Positions 48,176 through 58,047 of a stretch of DNA of 64,000 nucleotides are shown here, piece by piece. Both the position numbers and the translations under genes were made by a program. Within the stretch, counting starts at the first letter, position 1, and each line of letters starts with the position of its first letter. Source of the stretch: Adenophora triphylla var. japonica (taxonomy: Eukaryota > Streptophyta > Magnoliopsida > Asterales > Campanulaceae); the NCBI GenBank assembly GCA_022495995.1, contig JAFEMH010001482.1, positions 248,001 to 312,000 of the forward strand, read 5' to 3'. The notes beneath the pieces were generated by a model. That model was given only the letters and a program-made list of their open reading frames with translations. It was not told the DNA's origin and did not search any database.

Positions 48176-48748
48176 GTTAAGTTTTATTTCTTTCAAAATT
48201 CATAACTTTTTTTATATAATTTTGTACAAAAAAATGCAGGAGTAAACAACATCTAAAATAGTCTTCTTTATCAAAAAAAAACTGAACAAAATGTTAATAT
48301 AGAGTATAGAACTTAACAGAAACTGTTAAAAAGTTAACTGCTTTTTCAAAAAACTGTTAAAAAGTTAACTTTTTTATTCAAAAAATGTTAGAAAAATAAC
48401 TTTTTTCGTAACTGTTTTTCTCTTAAAAATGTCTTTTAAAAACCTAATTTGAAAAAAAAAAAGTTAAGTTTTATTTCTTTCAAAATTCATAACTTTTTTA
48501 TATAACTTTTTACAAAAAATTTCAGGAATAACCAACATCTAAAATAGTCGTCTTTATCAAAAAAAATTGAAAAAAATGTTAATATATAGTATAGAACTTA
48601 ACAGAAACTGTTAAACAGTTAACTGTTTTTTCAAAAAAATGTTAAAAAGTTAACTTTTTTATTCAAAAACTGTTAGAAAATTAACTTTTTTCGTAACTGT
48701 TTTTAATTCTGTTAAAAAAATCTTTTAAAAACCTAATTTGAAAATAAA
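48176..48748. repeat. 287-bp tandem duplication inside the hAT element
   Basis: Two copies start at 48176 and 48463, each beginning GTTAAGTTTTATTTCTTTCA and running through AAACTGTTAAAAAGTTAAC-type sub-repeats. Within each copy, short GTTAACTTTTT units recur several times. It lies between the transposase stop and the right subterminal region. Confidence 0.85.
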
Positions 48749-49075
48749 TAAATAAATTAAAAAAAAAGGTTAACCGGATAAACCGAAAAACCGGTCTAAT
48801 CGAAAAACCGTAAAACCGTAACCGGATTAGGCGGTTAACCGGTTCGATTTCAGTTCTGATTTTTCAAGGTTTAAACCGCCGGTTTGGTAACCGTAAACCA
48901 CCGGTTAACCGAACCGGCCACCTCTAAGTGGGGTATAGAATAATAAGTTGAAAGTTGTTGTGAGTGTGAAAGTGAGTCCTACCGAATAAAACATTTCAAT
49001 TTTTGGGTTGTCCTATATCGAGTGTGACACCCAAAATGTAAAATGTACCTATTCGAGCAGGATGGAGGGAGTACA

Positions 49076-49776
49076 GTCTATACTCATCCACAAAGATTTA
49101 GAAAAAAAATTTAACTCCCCCTTTCCCAAATTGAATGTGTTGTTTTGTATCAAAATGAATGATCTTTTGAAACTTTACCTTCAAATAACTTTGTATCAAA
49201 ATTTTTTTTTCAATTTTTTTTAATTTATTATATTTTTACAAAACTAAAATTTAAAAGTGAATAGCATGAATGTTTGATTTTTTTTTTAATTAAAAATCAA
49301 CCTTTTCAAAATGACTTTTAAATCTCAAATGAGCATTCTTTGGGACGAATGGAGTATTATCTTTTTTGTCAACATGAATTTTGTGATTAACGTTACACAC
49401 AAGTGTCTGAACAAGTGACAGTTTTCTAGAACAGTCCTAGATATAAATTCTTCAATTGGTATCAGAGCCTTCTCTCAACTTTATTGAGAATCGATCCTTG
49501 AAGTAGCCACTATGGACTGTCGGCATAATCATAACAAACCGCTTACTCTATATGATTCCAACTATACCATCTGGAAGGCAAAAATTATTATGCACATTAA
49601 GTATATTGATCAACGTGCTTGGGTAAGCATTGTTGTTGGATACACTCCTCCTTTAGTTGAAATTACCACCTCTACCTCATGAGGTGATGATAAAAAGGAG
49701 AAAATCTATTGTACTAAGCCTATAGAGGTTGGAATGGTGAGGAAATTTCTCTAGCAAACTATAATGCCAAGGTGAA
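49076..49776 (+). mobile_element. Copia remnant: LTR end, PBS and gag start
   Basis: A PBS TGGTATCAGAGCC at 49457-49469 follows an LTR remnant. The gag starts at ATG 49512 (MDCRHNHNKPLTLYDSNYTI ... IKYIDQRAWVSIV), related to the gag at 17927, with stops near 49680 and 49752. The fragment ends at about 49776, where a GC-rich segment of a Tat element begins. The leftmost 300 bases include a partial MITE end (GGGACGAATGGAGTA near 49342). Confidence 0.75.
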
Positions 49777-49954
49777 ATTACCCGGGATCCGGCTCGTGCG
49801 TGGAGGGTCCCCCCCGGTCATCTCGCATTTCGCTCGCGTTCGGGAAGGTCGCCCGGATCCGATAGGCAGCGCGTTCGCGCCCCGGCATCTGGCTTGTTCC
49901 GTTTTGCGGTGTTGGAGAATGTCTCACCGTGTTTTTGCTTGTAGAGTCGCCAGG
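49777..49954 (-). mobile_element. GC-rich leader fragment with PBS-like sequence
   Basis: On the minus strand TGGCGACTCTACAAGC lies right after the LTR end (about 49935-49953), followed by about 150 bases of GC-rich DNA. This looks like the first part of an internal region (PBS plus leader), cut off by the Copia remnant. GGATCCGG motifs occur at both ends of the GC-rich block. Confidence 0.5.
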
Positions 49955-51253
49955 CCATTTTTATTAAGCCCAAAACATTGAAAAGGGCATCAGTTTAAAA
50001 ATAAACTGTTTTTGTGTGATGAGATTTTTGAGTTCGGAGCTCAGATGACTCCTCGGAAAGAGAATATTAGAATCTTAGAGCTCACCCGAGTCGCCTCGTA
50101 AAAACGAGTCTTTCGGTACCCCTTATATTCTTTAACTGTTGTGTGTGTATGTGCTTTTAAAAAAAATGCATGCTGTATCGGATGTCTACATTGTACACTG
50201 CTTTATTGAAATGTATTGAAATAGTGTAGGAAGGAAGCCTTACCAATGTTGGTTCGTGTCTGTCTTCCGCGGGGAAATAGTGTTTGAGGATGGAATAGTG
50301 TTCCGGTACGGACCGGGATTGCTTTGGGATGAGCCGGTTGTCTGCGGACAGAGTTTCGGCATGCGTTGGGATCGCAGGGATCACTCTGGCAGAGGTTCGG
50401 CGTGGGTTGGAATCGTCGGTTGGATTCGGGCAGAGGTTCAGCGTGGGTTGGAATCGTCGATTGGATTTGGGTAGAGGTTCGGCGTGCGTCGGAATCGCCG
50501 GTTTGACTCGGAAAGAGCCGGGACGCCTTGGGAAAGACCAGGCAAGGCCTCGGAGTACCACGAAGGGCCTCAGAGTACCTCGAGAGTGCCTCGGGGCAGC
50601 GCGGAAGCGTCGCGGGAGCGCTCGGAGAGGCTTCAGAGCACCGCGAGGGGGCTCAGAAGGCCTCGGAATGATCCGAAAGGGGCCGGGAGTGCCTCGAGAG
50701 GACTTAGAGGGATGCCAGAAGGCTGGGGGGAGAGGAGAGAAGAGGGAGGTATGTGAAATGAGGGAGGGGGAGCCCTCTATTTATAGTGTCAAATTTTGTG
50801 CAAGAAGGTCCGTACGGACCTTTTAGGTAATCTAGGATTTTGGTTTTCCTCGATTTGAGGGAATAAGTGGACTTTAAGAAGATTCAGCCATGATGGTGTC
50901 TGGTAGCAAAGAGGTCCGCACGGACCAACCTTGCATGCAATAAGGTCCGTACGGACCAACCATGTAGGTGAGTGATCATTACTTCCGGGATTTGAGGGAA
51001 TATCTTGGACTTTAAGAGGATTCAGTAATTATTGAAGCAAAGAGGTCCGTACGGACCACATATGCTTTTCCAAATTTTTGAAAAAATCCTAAAAGGTCCT
51101 TTTATCCCTTTTTGGCCCAGAAAGGTCCCTCCCTTGATTTGATTGGGGGTTTTGAGTGTTTTTTGAGTGTCACGGGTCGTCGAGACTGCGTTTGTGAGTC
51201 TGCGGTGTTTCCCGTGTGCTCGGAAGAGGGTGATCCAGATTGGGCTACTTACA
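49955..51253 (-). mobile_element. Tat-family LTR, minus orientation
   Basis: On the minus strand it begins TGTAAGTAGCCCAATCTGG at 51253 and is homologous to the LTR at 25394-26578 over most of its length. TATAAATA on the minus strand lies at 50778-50785. Four palindromes (GGTCCGTACGGACC at 50807, 50944 and 51044; GGTCCGCACGGACC at 50913) lie upstream of that box. It is placed as the 3' LTR for the integrase at 57009, yet a PBS-like site follows it, as if it were a 5' LTR. It may be shared by two tandem elements. Confidence 0.8.
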
Positions 51254-51539
51254 GAAGTCCCTCAATGACGTCACTTACGGAGGAAGTTGGGTCGTCGATA
51301 AGATAAGGGTCCTGATCTGGATTGCGTGCTGGGAGAGGAAGTGACCGTGTAGGTCAGTGCGTGAGGACATGGCGGTGTCCTATTGTGTGACCGTATAGGT
51401 CAGTTGGCTGGACCCTGTGATAGGATTCCTACGTATCCCTAGCGGGAATCAAGCCTGATCGTAGTTCGTCTGTGGGGTGAGTGTTGTTGTGTACGAAGAC
51501 GTGAGCTGTCCTCTGACTGAAACTCTGTGTGTGGATGTG

Positions 51540-51975
51540 GTGGCATCCTGTGGGTGACCGCATAGGTCGATTGTAAGGACGTGGAGGCATCCTGGGTGAC
51601 CGTATAGGTCGGTGGTAAGGACGTGGAGGCGTTCTGGGTGACCGCATAGGTCGATGGTAAGGACGTGGAGGCATCCTGGGTGACCGCATAGGTCGATGGT
51701 AAGGATGTGGAGGCGTCCTGGGTGACCGCATAGGTCGATGGTAAGGAGGTGGAGGCGTCCTGGGTGACCGCATAGGTTGATGGTAAGGAGGTGGAGGCGT
51801 CCTGGGTGACCGCATAGGTCGATGGTAAGGACGTGGAGGCATCCTGGGTGACCGCATAGGTCGATGGTAAGGACGTGGAGGCGTCCTGGGTGACCGCATA
51901 GGTCGATGGTAAGGACGTGGAGGCGTCCTGGGTGACCGTATAGGTCGATGGTAAGGACGTGGAGGCGTCCTGGGT
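51540..51975. repeat. 42-bp minisatellite, about ten copies
   Basis: Units of the form GTGACCGCATAGGTCGATGG plus AAGGACGTGGAGGCGTCCTGG-type sequence, 42 bp long, with a diverged copy near 52087-52130. Because 42 is a multiple of three, all frames stay open and give spurious proteins on the minus strand. GACCGCATAGGTC and GGACGTGGAGGCGTCC are both partly palindromic. It lies next to the Tat 3' LTR. Confidence 0.9.
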
Positions 51976-52420
51976 GTGCAATCTTACTAGAAGATGGGTA
52001 ATCTTACGAGAAGATGGTTTGTGGTGTAGGAGGACGTGTCCCATCCTAATATGATGCGAGGGCATGGTGGTGCCCTAAGGATGTGGTGACCGCCGAGGTC
52101 GATTGTAAGGACGTGGAGGCGTCCTGGGTGACAAAGATAGGTCAATGGGCCGGACCCCGCGATAGAATTCCTACGTATCCCTGGCGGGAATCAAGCCTGG
52201 TCGTAGTTCAGAGGTCGCGAAATTGTGAATGTATGCGGGCGTGGTGGTGCCCTGAAGTGTCGTGTGACCGCCGAGATCGACTGTGAGGACGTGGTGGCAT
52301 CCTGAGATGGAAATTTTACGATTTTCCGAATCGGGTGGTTTAAAGCCTTTCGGGCTGGAGATAGTGATTTGGGAGGTTTATGCGGTCTTTCGGACCGAGT
52401 GGTTTAAAGCCGTCAGGGCT

Positions 52421-52585
52421 AGAGATATGTCATGTGGGAGGACTTGATTCGTCTTCTGACTGCGGTTGTGTCATGTACGAGGACTTGATTCGTCTTCGGA
52501 CTGCGGTTGTGTCATGTACGAGGACTTGATTCGTCTTCTGACTGCGGTTGTGTCTTGATTCGTCTTCTGACTGCGGTTGGCAGCG
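52421..52585. repeat. 41-bp minisatellite, about four copies
   Basis: Tandem units GTCATGTACGAGGACTTGAT plus TCGTCTTCTGACTGCGGTTGT, the last one shortened. Preceded at 52320-52410 by a similar doublet around CCTTTCGGGCTGGAGATA. Part of the 3' region of the Tat element. Confidence 0.85.
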
Positions 52586-52999
52586 GTGTGGCTGCCTTGT
52601 GCTTCGATTGTGAGGGGTGTAGATGCCTCACGTTTTGTCCGCTGGGGAAAAGGTTGGACTTACGATGACTGCCGGTGTTCATCTGCTGGGGATATGTGGC
52701 CTTGTAGGGGCTTTTTCTGCTGAGAAGGTGACTTCGGGCTTACTTTGATGGCTGGTGGTTGATTCACCGTTTGGCATTTTGGAGGCGTTTTGTGCCTTGA
52801 GGTTTGTGCTTGGAGGTGCTGGCTCCTTTTGCGCTTGCTTTACCGTTTAGTGGGCGAGGTCCGGGCTTACGATGACGGCCGGTGTCTGCGTTGCCGTTTA
52901 GTGGGCTGCTTTGATTTTGCTTTGGAGGTATGAGTTTATTGCTGTTTTTGATTTAACAAATTGTCATTTCTCCGTTTTCTTTTGCACTGAGCCTTTTCT
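52586..52999. other. GC-moderate spacer before the first antisense frame
   Basis: Short direct repeats (GGACTTACGATGAC / GGGCTTACGATGACGGCCGGTG near 52654 and 52871; CCGTTTAGTGGGC near 52842 and 52894) but no gene. It may hold the intron or promoter of the following frame. Confidence 0.4.
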
Positions 53000-54245
53000 G
53001 CTTTTATCGCTGGTGTGGTTCTATGAGATCTTCCGGTGCTTCCCGTGGGATCGAGATGCTGAGGCCATAGCGACCTATCCTGCTATGTTGGGCTGGGCCC
53101 GCCCGGCGAGGAGGAGGAGGACGAGTAGGGGGAAGCTCACCATTGCCTACGGGGAGGTGCAGGAGTATCTGGGGAGAGATAGCCCGGCGGAGTTTGCTTT
53201 GTACCCCTGGACTCGGTATGGGGCTGACGAGTTCGAGGGCGGTCCCGTGGTGACGGCGCAGAGAAAGATGCTGCGGGGCCTGACCTGTGACGTCATGTAC
53301 TTGGGAGAGAGGGTCTTCTCGGGCAGATGGCCCTGCATGCTCCCCTCGCTTCGAGGGACCCGCCTTTTGGGATGATGGATTCCCGGGATATGGATGTGCT
53401 GGAGTTTGAGAGATATATGGGCGGCGTGAGTGCCAATGAGTTTGTCTTGTTTGGAGGGGAGTATGGGTCCTTCGTTAGGAGGAAGTTGAGGACGCCACAG
53501 GTGTTGGCGAGGGAGAGGGAGGCTGGCCCGCCAGGTCCCCCAGAGGTTCCGGTGCCTGAGCCGGATTTCACATACATACGGGGCGACTCGTCGAGGCGTA
53601 GGGTGTCGGTACCCGTGCTCGAGGCGCTCCTGCTTGCTATCGGGTTGACCCGGATGCACCAGTGAGTGTGCTTACTCTTTTCCATCTTGGCATCTTTTCT
53701 GTATTTTTCTCTTTTTGTATGATTATGTCTGTATCTCTTTAGCTGAGCGTTTCTTCGGCTGTTTGCTTGTGCAGGTCCCGGGGAGAGCCTTCGACACGCT
53801 GCTCCGCCGTTATGTGGCGATGCGGTCCTTCGCGAAGAAGATGGCGGGGAAGATGTCTTGCCGGTCTTCGCGGCGTGTGCCGGCGTACGAGCCGATGCCT
53901 TCGAGGCATTCTGTGGATGTTCCTCCTCCGAGGGTTGAGCCAATGCCGCAGCAGGAGGGACCTTCTAGGGGGCGGCATAGCATGAATGTCGGGACGTCTT
54001 CGGGAGTCCAGAGGCCGCCGGTCTTTCACCAGTTCTGGCCTTCGCAGGAGGCACCGGGAGAGAGTGCGTCAGAGTCTGCCTTCTTCGATCCTTTTGTCGG
54101 GTTTGACCCTTTCGAGTATCTTGAGTACTTACCCCAGGAAGGGGTTCAGTATTCTGACGACGAGGGTGTGGCTGGCGAGTTTGCCGGGGTGCCCGATTTC
54201 TCGCTTGAGGATGTTGGTGATGATGATGATGAAGAGTCGGATTAG
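53000..54245 (+). pseudogene. Plant-mobile-domain-like C-terminal segment, antisense to pol
   Basis: Plus-strand coding pieces opposite to the integrase. 53000-53320 reads LSLVWFYEIFRCFP...ATYPAMLGW...EFALYPWTRYG...RGLTCDVMYLGERVF, the pattern of the C-terminal half of plant mobile domain (PMD) proteins carried by Tat elements. The frame shifts near 53320 and continues to about 53661 (DPPFGMMDSRDMDVLEFERYMGG). A GT at 53662 and an AG at 53774 could bound an intron, but the frame does not join cleanly. 53775-54245 is a Ser/Pro-rich tail ending in Asp/Glu runs. No N-terminal half precedes it. Confidence 0.6.
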
Positions 54246-54571
54246 GGCTCATTTGCTTTCCCTCTTTCCATATCTTTTTTTTTTGTTTAGCAACAGACAT
54301 TATGTGTACCTGTAATAAAACATTCGCATTTGCACCGCAAAGTATTTTATTTTAAGATGTAATGCCGTATTTTGTGATTCCCGGGAGTTGTCCTAGGAAT
54401 TGTTGTTATTTTATTATTTGTGCATGCCACGTGAGCTGGGAGTGCGTCTGTGGGTAGTGTATGCTTGCCGGAAATGACTTTGGCCAGAGTTTGGGCAGTT
54501 TGGAGCAAGGTCCTGCTGGGAACAGTGGTTGTTGTACTGTTTGCTAGGAAAGTGGGCCCATAATGCAACAA

Positions 54572-54616
54572 GGTCCGTACGGACCAACTTGGGGTGCAAA
54601 GAGGTCCGTACGGATC
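54572..54616. promoter_or_regulatory. LTR-type palindromes upstream of the antisense gene
   Basis: GGTCCGTACGGACC (54572-54585) and GGTCCGTACGGATC (54603-54616) are the same palindrome as in the U3 of the LTR at 49955-51253. They lie about 120-160 bases before the first good ATG (54734) of the antisense gene. Confidence 0.75.
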
Positions 54617-54733
54617 ACCTTTGCTTTTGGGAAGGGATAAATGCTTTCCGGATGTCTGGACTTTCCCCACTCCCCATTTGCAGCCATTTTCGAGCTTTCT
54701 TCCCCATTTTCTCTAGGAACCTCCATTTTTGTC

Positions 54734-55867
54734 ATGGATTCTTCGTACGTTCCACGAATTTTGCCAAGGTTTTCGCAGGAGCGGCAAGCATACTTCCTAG
54801 AGCGGCTGAAAATGTGGATGCGACACCGTATGAGGCATCAGAGATGGGCTTTCGAGGTAAGGTTTCGACTTTGCTCGGTTTGGTCCCTTAAGGAGTTGGT
54901 TCCTGATTGGGAATTGTTGCGGGCTGCCGCGAAGTTCTGGGATGTTAGGAGGCATGTGTATTGCTTCTCCTACAATGAGATGGTGCCCACCTTTGAGGAT
55001 TTTCGGGCTTTGATTGGAGGACCGGAGGTGGAGGCCATCTCGCTTCCTTTGATTGGCGGTGCTGCCGTGAACGTGAAGCTTGCATGCTTTCTTCGGACTT
55101 CGTTGGGAGAAGTGCAGGACATGATCCTTGATTCTGGTCACATCGACATTTCTGCGCTGCCGGAGCGGTTTATGATTGATGATGAGAGTGATGTCTCTTG
55201 GGATGTATTTGCCTTGTGCGTGATAGCGACGCTTTTCATGGTCAGCTCCCTTGGGGTTTGCAATGGTGCTTTGCTAGATGTGGTTAGGCACTGCAGAGCT
55301 GGGGAGGATATTGTCCTGTTGGTGCTGGGGGAGACTCTTCATGGTATTGATCGTCTGGCGACTGGGGATCGATTCATGAGAGGGGGAAGCCCTGCTTTGC
55401 TCACCTTGTGGCTGAGGGAGAGACTTCAGGCCATGCCCGAGGCTCCGACGTCGTTTAGTCCATGGTCGTTTGTTCGGCGACCTCTTGTGTTGGATATGGA
55501 TCAGTCCGCCTGGGAGAGATGGATGGCACGGCTTGGTACACATCAGATCCGTTGGTGGGTTCCGCACTGGGGAATTGAGACTATGAGGGCCTTTCAGGAA
55601 GGGTCCTATGTGCTTAGAGTTCCAGGTTTGTCTTGGTCCTCCTTCTATATTTTGTCGCTTGTTTCCCGGCAGTTTGGGATGAAGCAAGAGCCTTTGTTGG
55701 GCTGGGATGACCTTGCTACTGCGGAGGTAGCTCCTCTTTGTATGGCAGCTCCAGGTGCTCTTTTGTATTTTCTGAGGGTATGGAAGTATTCCGCTTTCCC
55801 TCCTGTGGTGCTCCTTAGACGTCGGGAGAGTGTCGTATTGACGAACCGATGCACTGGCTTGGTATGA
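54734..55867 (+). pseudogene. Plant-mobile-domain-like protein, antisense gene of the Tat element
   Basis: From ATG 54734 (MDSSYVPRILPRFSQERQAY) the frame is open for 377 codons. The frame is open farther upstream, but 54734 is the first ATG in a sensible context. Features: LVPDWELLRAAAKFWDVRRH, FSYNEMVPTFEDFRALIGGP (the hallmark stretch of PMD proteins such as MAIN and MAIL1), a hydrophobic middle, and WERWMARLGTHQIRWWVP near the end. After a stop at 55867 a different frame continues as AWYERRGWASPKWLW and a charged tail to about 56260, suggesting a frameshift near 55840. It lies antisense between integrase and 3' LTR, where Tat elements carry captured PMD genes. Its role there is unknown. 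Confidence 0.7.
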
Positions 55868-57008
55868 GCGGCGTGGTTGGGCGAGTCCCAAGTGGCTTTG
55901 GGGAGCAAAGCGTGAAGCGATTACGGGGCACGATTGCCGTAGTAGCTATTGCCTTAGGAGTGCCGAAGCACAGTCGACCCTCAAGATGTTACGGGAGACA
56001 CTTTGTTTGATTACGAGACTAGAGTTGGCCGGCGACGGAGAGAGGTCCTCTTTTGCGGACTCGCGGGGAGGAGATCCGAGCCGAAGCACGGGCGAATGAA
56101 GCCACGAGAGCTCTTGGATTGTTTGACTCTACGGGGAGGACCCCTAATCTCGGGTGAGAGACGCAGAGCGCTCGCGTGGAGCGAAAGAAGACTCGCCGGG
56201 GACGAGGAAGAAAGGGAAGAATGGCGAGGGACAAGCGCGAGATGGCGCGGAATGACCTCCTAGGTATCCATTCATTGCATTGCAAACACATTATTTGTTA
56301 AATGTATTAAATTTGTTTTTAGCATGTTGTGAACTTGAGAGTAGACCGTGCTTGAACTCATCAAGAAATGTTGTAACCGTTAGTGATTTGTGATTTACTT
56401 TTAAAGCTTTGTCGAGACGCAAGATCTTTTGTTCGCTTTTGTTCCTTTTGTGCACCTTGGCGGCGTCCATCTTTGGACTTTTCTGTTGCATTTGCGGGTG
56501 AAGCGGCACAGGCCTTGGCAAACAATCCCTTTTACTTGGGCTTTGTGTTTGGCTGAGAGGTTGGATGATCCCCTGACAAGTTGTTTTGACGGTCTTTTCC
56601 GTAGCTTCATTGCCTCTTGTTTGTTGACGTCGGGCTCTTGACCTCTTTTTTTGTATCTTCTGCTTGAGCTTCTTTTTTTTTATTATTATTTTTTTTGAGA
56701 GCCCGTGAGGGCGAAGACAAGCCCTTGGCTTGGAAGCAGACATGGGTCAGTCGTTTGACGCTGAGTGACCTTCGGATGTCCTTTGATGTTGCCGCCGTTG
56801 TTTGACTTGGTCAAGGTGATGGTCGGGACATGCTCCTGGAAAGTGTGTAGCTTGATGGAGGTCTTGGTTGACATTCAAACTTTTGACTTTTTTGTGTGTT
56901 TTTAGACCGGACCAATTAAGGTTGCCTACGTTCCCTCGGACTAGAGGGCTCAGGTCTGCGTAGTTCGACACTATATGGAGTGCCAAGAGATGCACAGTTT
57001 GTTCTTCT
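55868..57008. other. Charged-tail remnant and 3' spacer between antisense gene and integrase
   Basis: 55868-56262 keeps coding character: Arg/Glu-rich frames, probably a degraded coiled-coil tail of the PMD-like protein. 56263-57008 has no frame I can support and holds T-rich stretches (56650-56700). Confidence 0.45.
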
Positions 57009-57430
57009 TTAGGCGAAGTATCTGCGAAGTTTGCTTCCGTTGACTGGATTCACGAAGGGATTGCCGTCTAGGTCTGTCAGCTTCATGGCACCTCCGAAGA
57101 AGATCTTTTGAACCACGAAAGGGCCGATCCATGTTGGTTCCCATTTTCCCAATGGGTTGGTTCGAGTGGGAGGCTTTTCTTTGAGTACCAGGTAGCCTTC
57201 CCTGATGTCTCGGGACTTGACTTTCTTGTCGAAAGCTCTAGCCATCCTGCTTTGGTAGGCTCGAACGTGTTCCATGGCCTTTAGTCGTCGCTCGTCTAGC
57301 AGAGCCAATTTGTCATGCCGGCTTCGGAGCCATTCGACTTCGTTGACGTCATTTTCCAGCAGCACCCGGAGTGAGGGAATTTCCAATTCAATGGGGAGGA
57401 CTGCTTCCATCTCGTATGTTAGGACGAATG
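57009..57430 (-). pseudogene. Integrase C-terminus of the minus-strand Tat element
   Basis: Minus-strand frame ending at 57009: VLTYEMEAVLPIELEIPSLRV (the usual end of the integrase core), a helical stretch (DERRLKAMEHVRAYQSRMARAFDKKVKSRD), then the C-terminal domain GYLVLKEKP...GKWEPTWIGPFVVQKIFFGGAMKLTDLDG. At about 57430 the sequence switches abruptly to a Copia protease on the other strand. The rest of pol is therefore missing. Confidence 0.88.
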
Positions 57431-58047
57431 GAGTTGCTTCGACTTCAGGTATCTTTGTTATAGATATATTCCTATCTACTTCTAGTTCTTGGGTATTGGA
57501 TACCGGATGTGGAACTCACATTTGTTTAAATGTGCAGGGTCTAAAGAACAGAAGGATGCTTAAGGAAGGTGAAGTGGACCTACGTGTGGGGAATGGAGCA
57601 AGAGTTCTTTGACATTAGCCGTAGGAACTTATGAAGTTACTTTACCTAGTGGACTAATACTTGTTTTGAACAATTGTTATTACGTTCCAGCTTTAAGTAG
57701 GAATATTATTTCGATTTCATGTTTGGATAATGAAGGTTTTAATTTTCTTATATGTGATAAGAAATTTTCCATTTACAAGAGTGATATGCATTATTGTACT
57801 GCTGTTTCATTCAATGGCCTTTATATTCTTGATGTTGAAAATCGTGATAATAATGTCTATAACATTAATAAGAGATCTAAACCCAATGATGTAAACCACA
57901 CTTACTTATGGCATTGTCGTCTTGGCCACATAAACGAGAAACGCATTTCTAAACTTGATGGATGTGGTTTTACCCATCCAAAAGATATATTTTCTAGCTT
58001 ATTTGATGCTCGAAACCTTGAGAATTTAATGTATTTTGTAGTGTTTT
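57430..58047 (+). pseudogene. Copia protease / pre-integrase fragment, first copy
   Basis: Starts inside the protease (VASTSGIFVIDIFLSTSSSW, WVLDTGCGTHICL) and runs through the pre-integrase domain (YLWHCRLGHINEKRISKLDGCGFTHP). A small indel near 57603-57611 breaks the frame relative to the second copy at 62680-63270. It ends at 58028-58047, where LTR-X begins and adds a short foreign tail ending VVF and a stop. Confidence 0.85.

Larger units (their letters stand above)
45091..48926 (+). mobile_element. hAT transposon, 3836 bp
   Basis: Ends TAGAGGTAGCC and its near complement GGCCACCTCTA, flanked by an 8-bp target duplication with one mismatch (AGCGGGGT 45083-45090; AGTGGGGT 48927-48934). 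Both subterminal regions (45105-45310 and 48770-48920) are packed with AACCGGTT-type motifs, likely transposase binding sites. Inside lies a broken transposase and, to its right, a 287-bp tandem duplication. Confidence 0.93.
44974..49071. mobile_element. Stowaway-like MITE split by the hAT element
   Basis: The left end CTCTTTCCGTCCCACTTG and the right end, whose complement reads CTCCCTCCATCCTGCTCG, form terminal inverted repeats flanked by TA. Removing the hAT and one target duplication leaves about 254 bp, almost the length of the intact MITE at 29586. So a MITE was present first and the hAT inserted into it. Confidence 0.8.

Noticed and set aside
49777..49935. GC-rich block with GGATCC at both ends, possible vector or bacterial contamination
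   Set aside because: It joins on one side to PBS and LTR sequence of a plant Tat family, and the GGATCC sites alone are weak evidence. I cannot exclude a cloning joint, but nothing bacterial is recognisable.
51429..52065. Two long minus-strand frames of 156 and 208 codons with 14-residue repeats
   Set aside because: They follow the 42-bp minisatellite, whose length is a multiple of three, so several frames stay open. No start context or domain.
53147..54300. Minus-strand frames of 96-216 codons opposite the antisense PMD-like pieces
   Set aside because: High GC shadows of the plus-strand coding sequence; Arg/Pro/Ser-rich without any domain.
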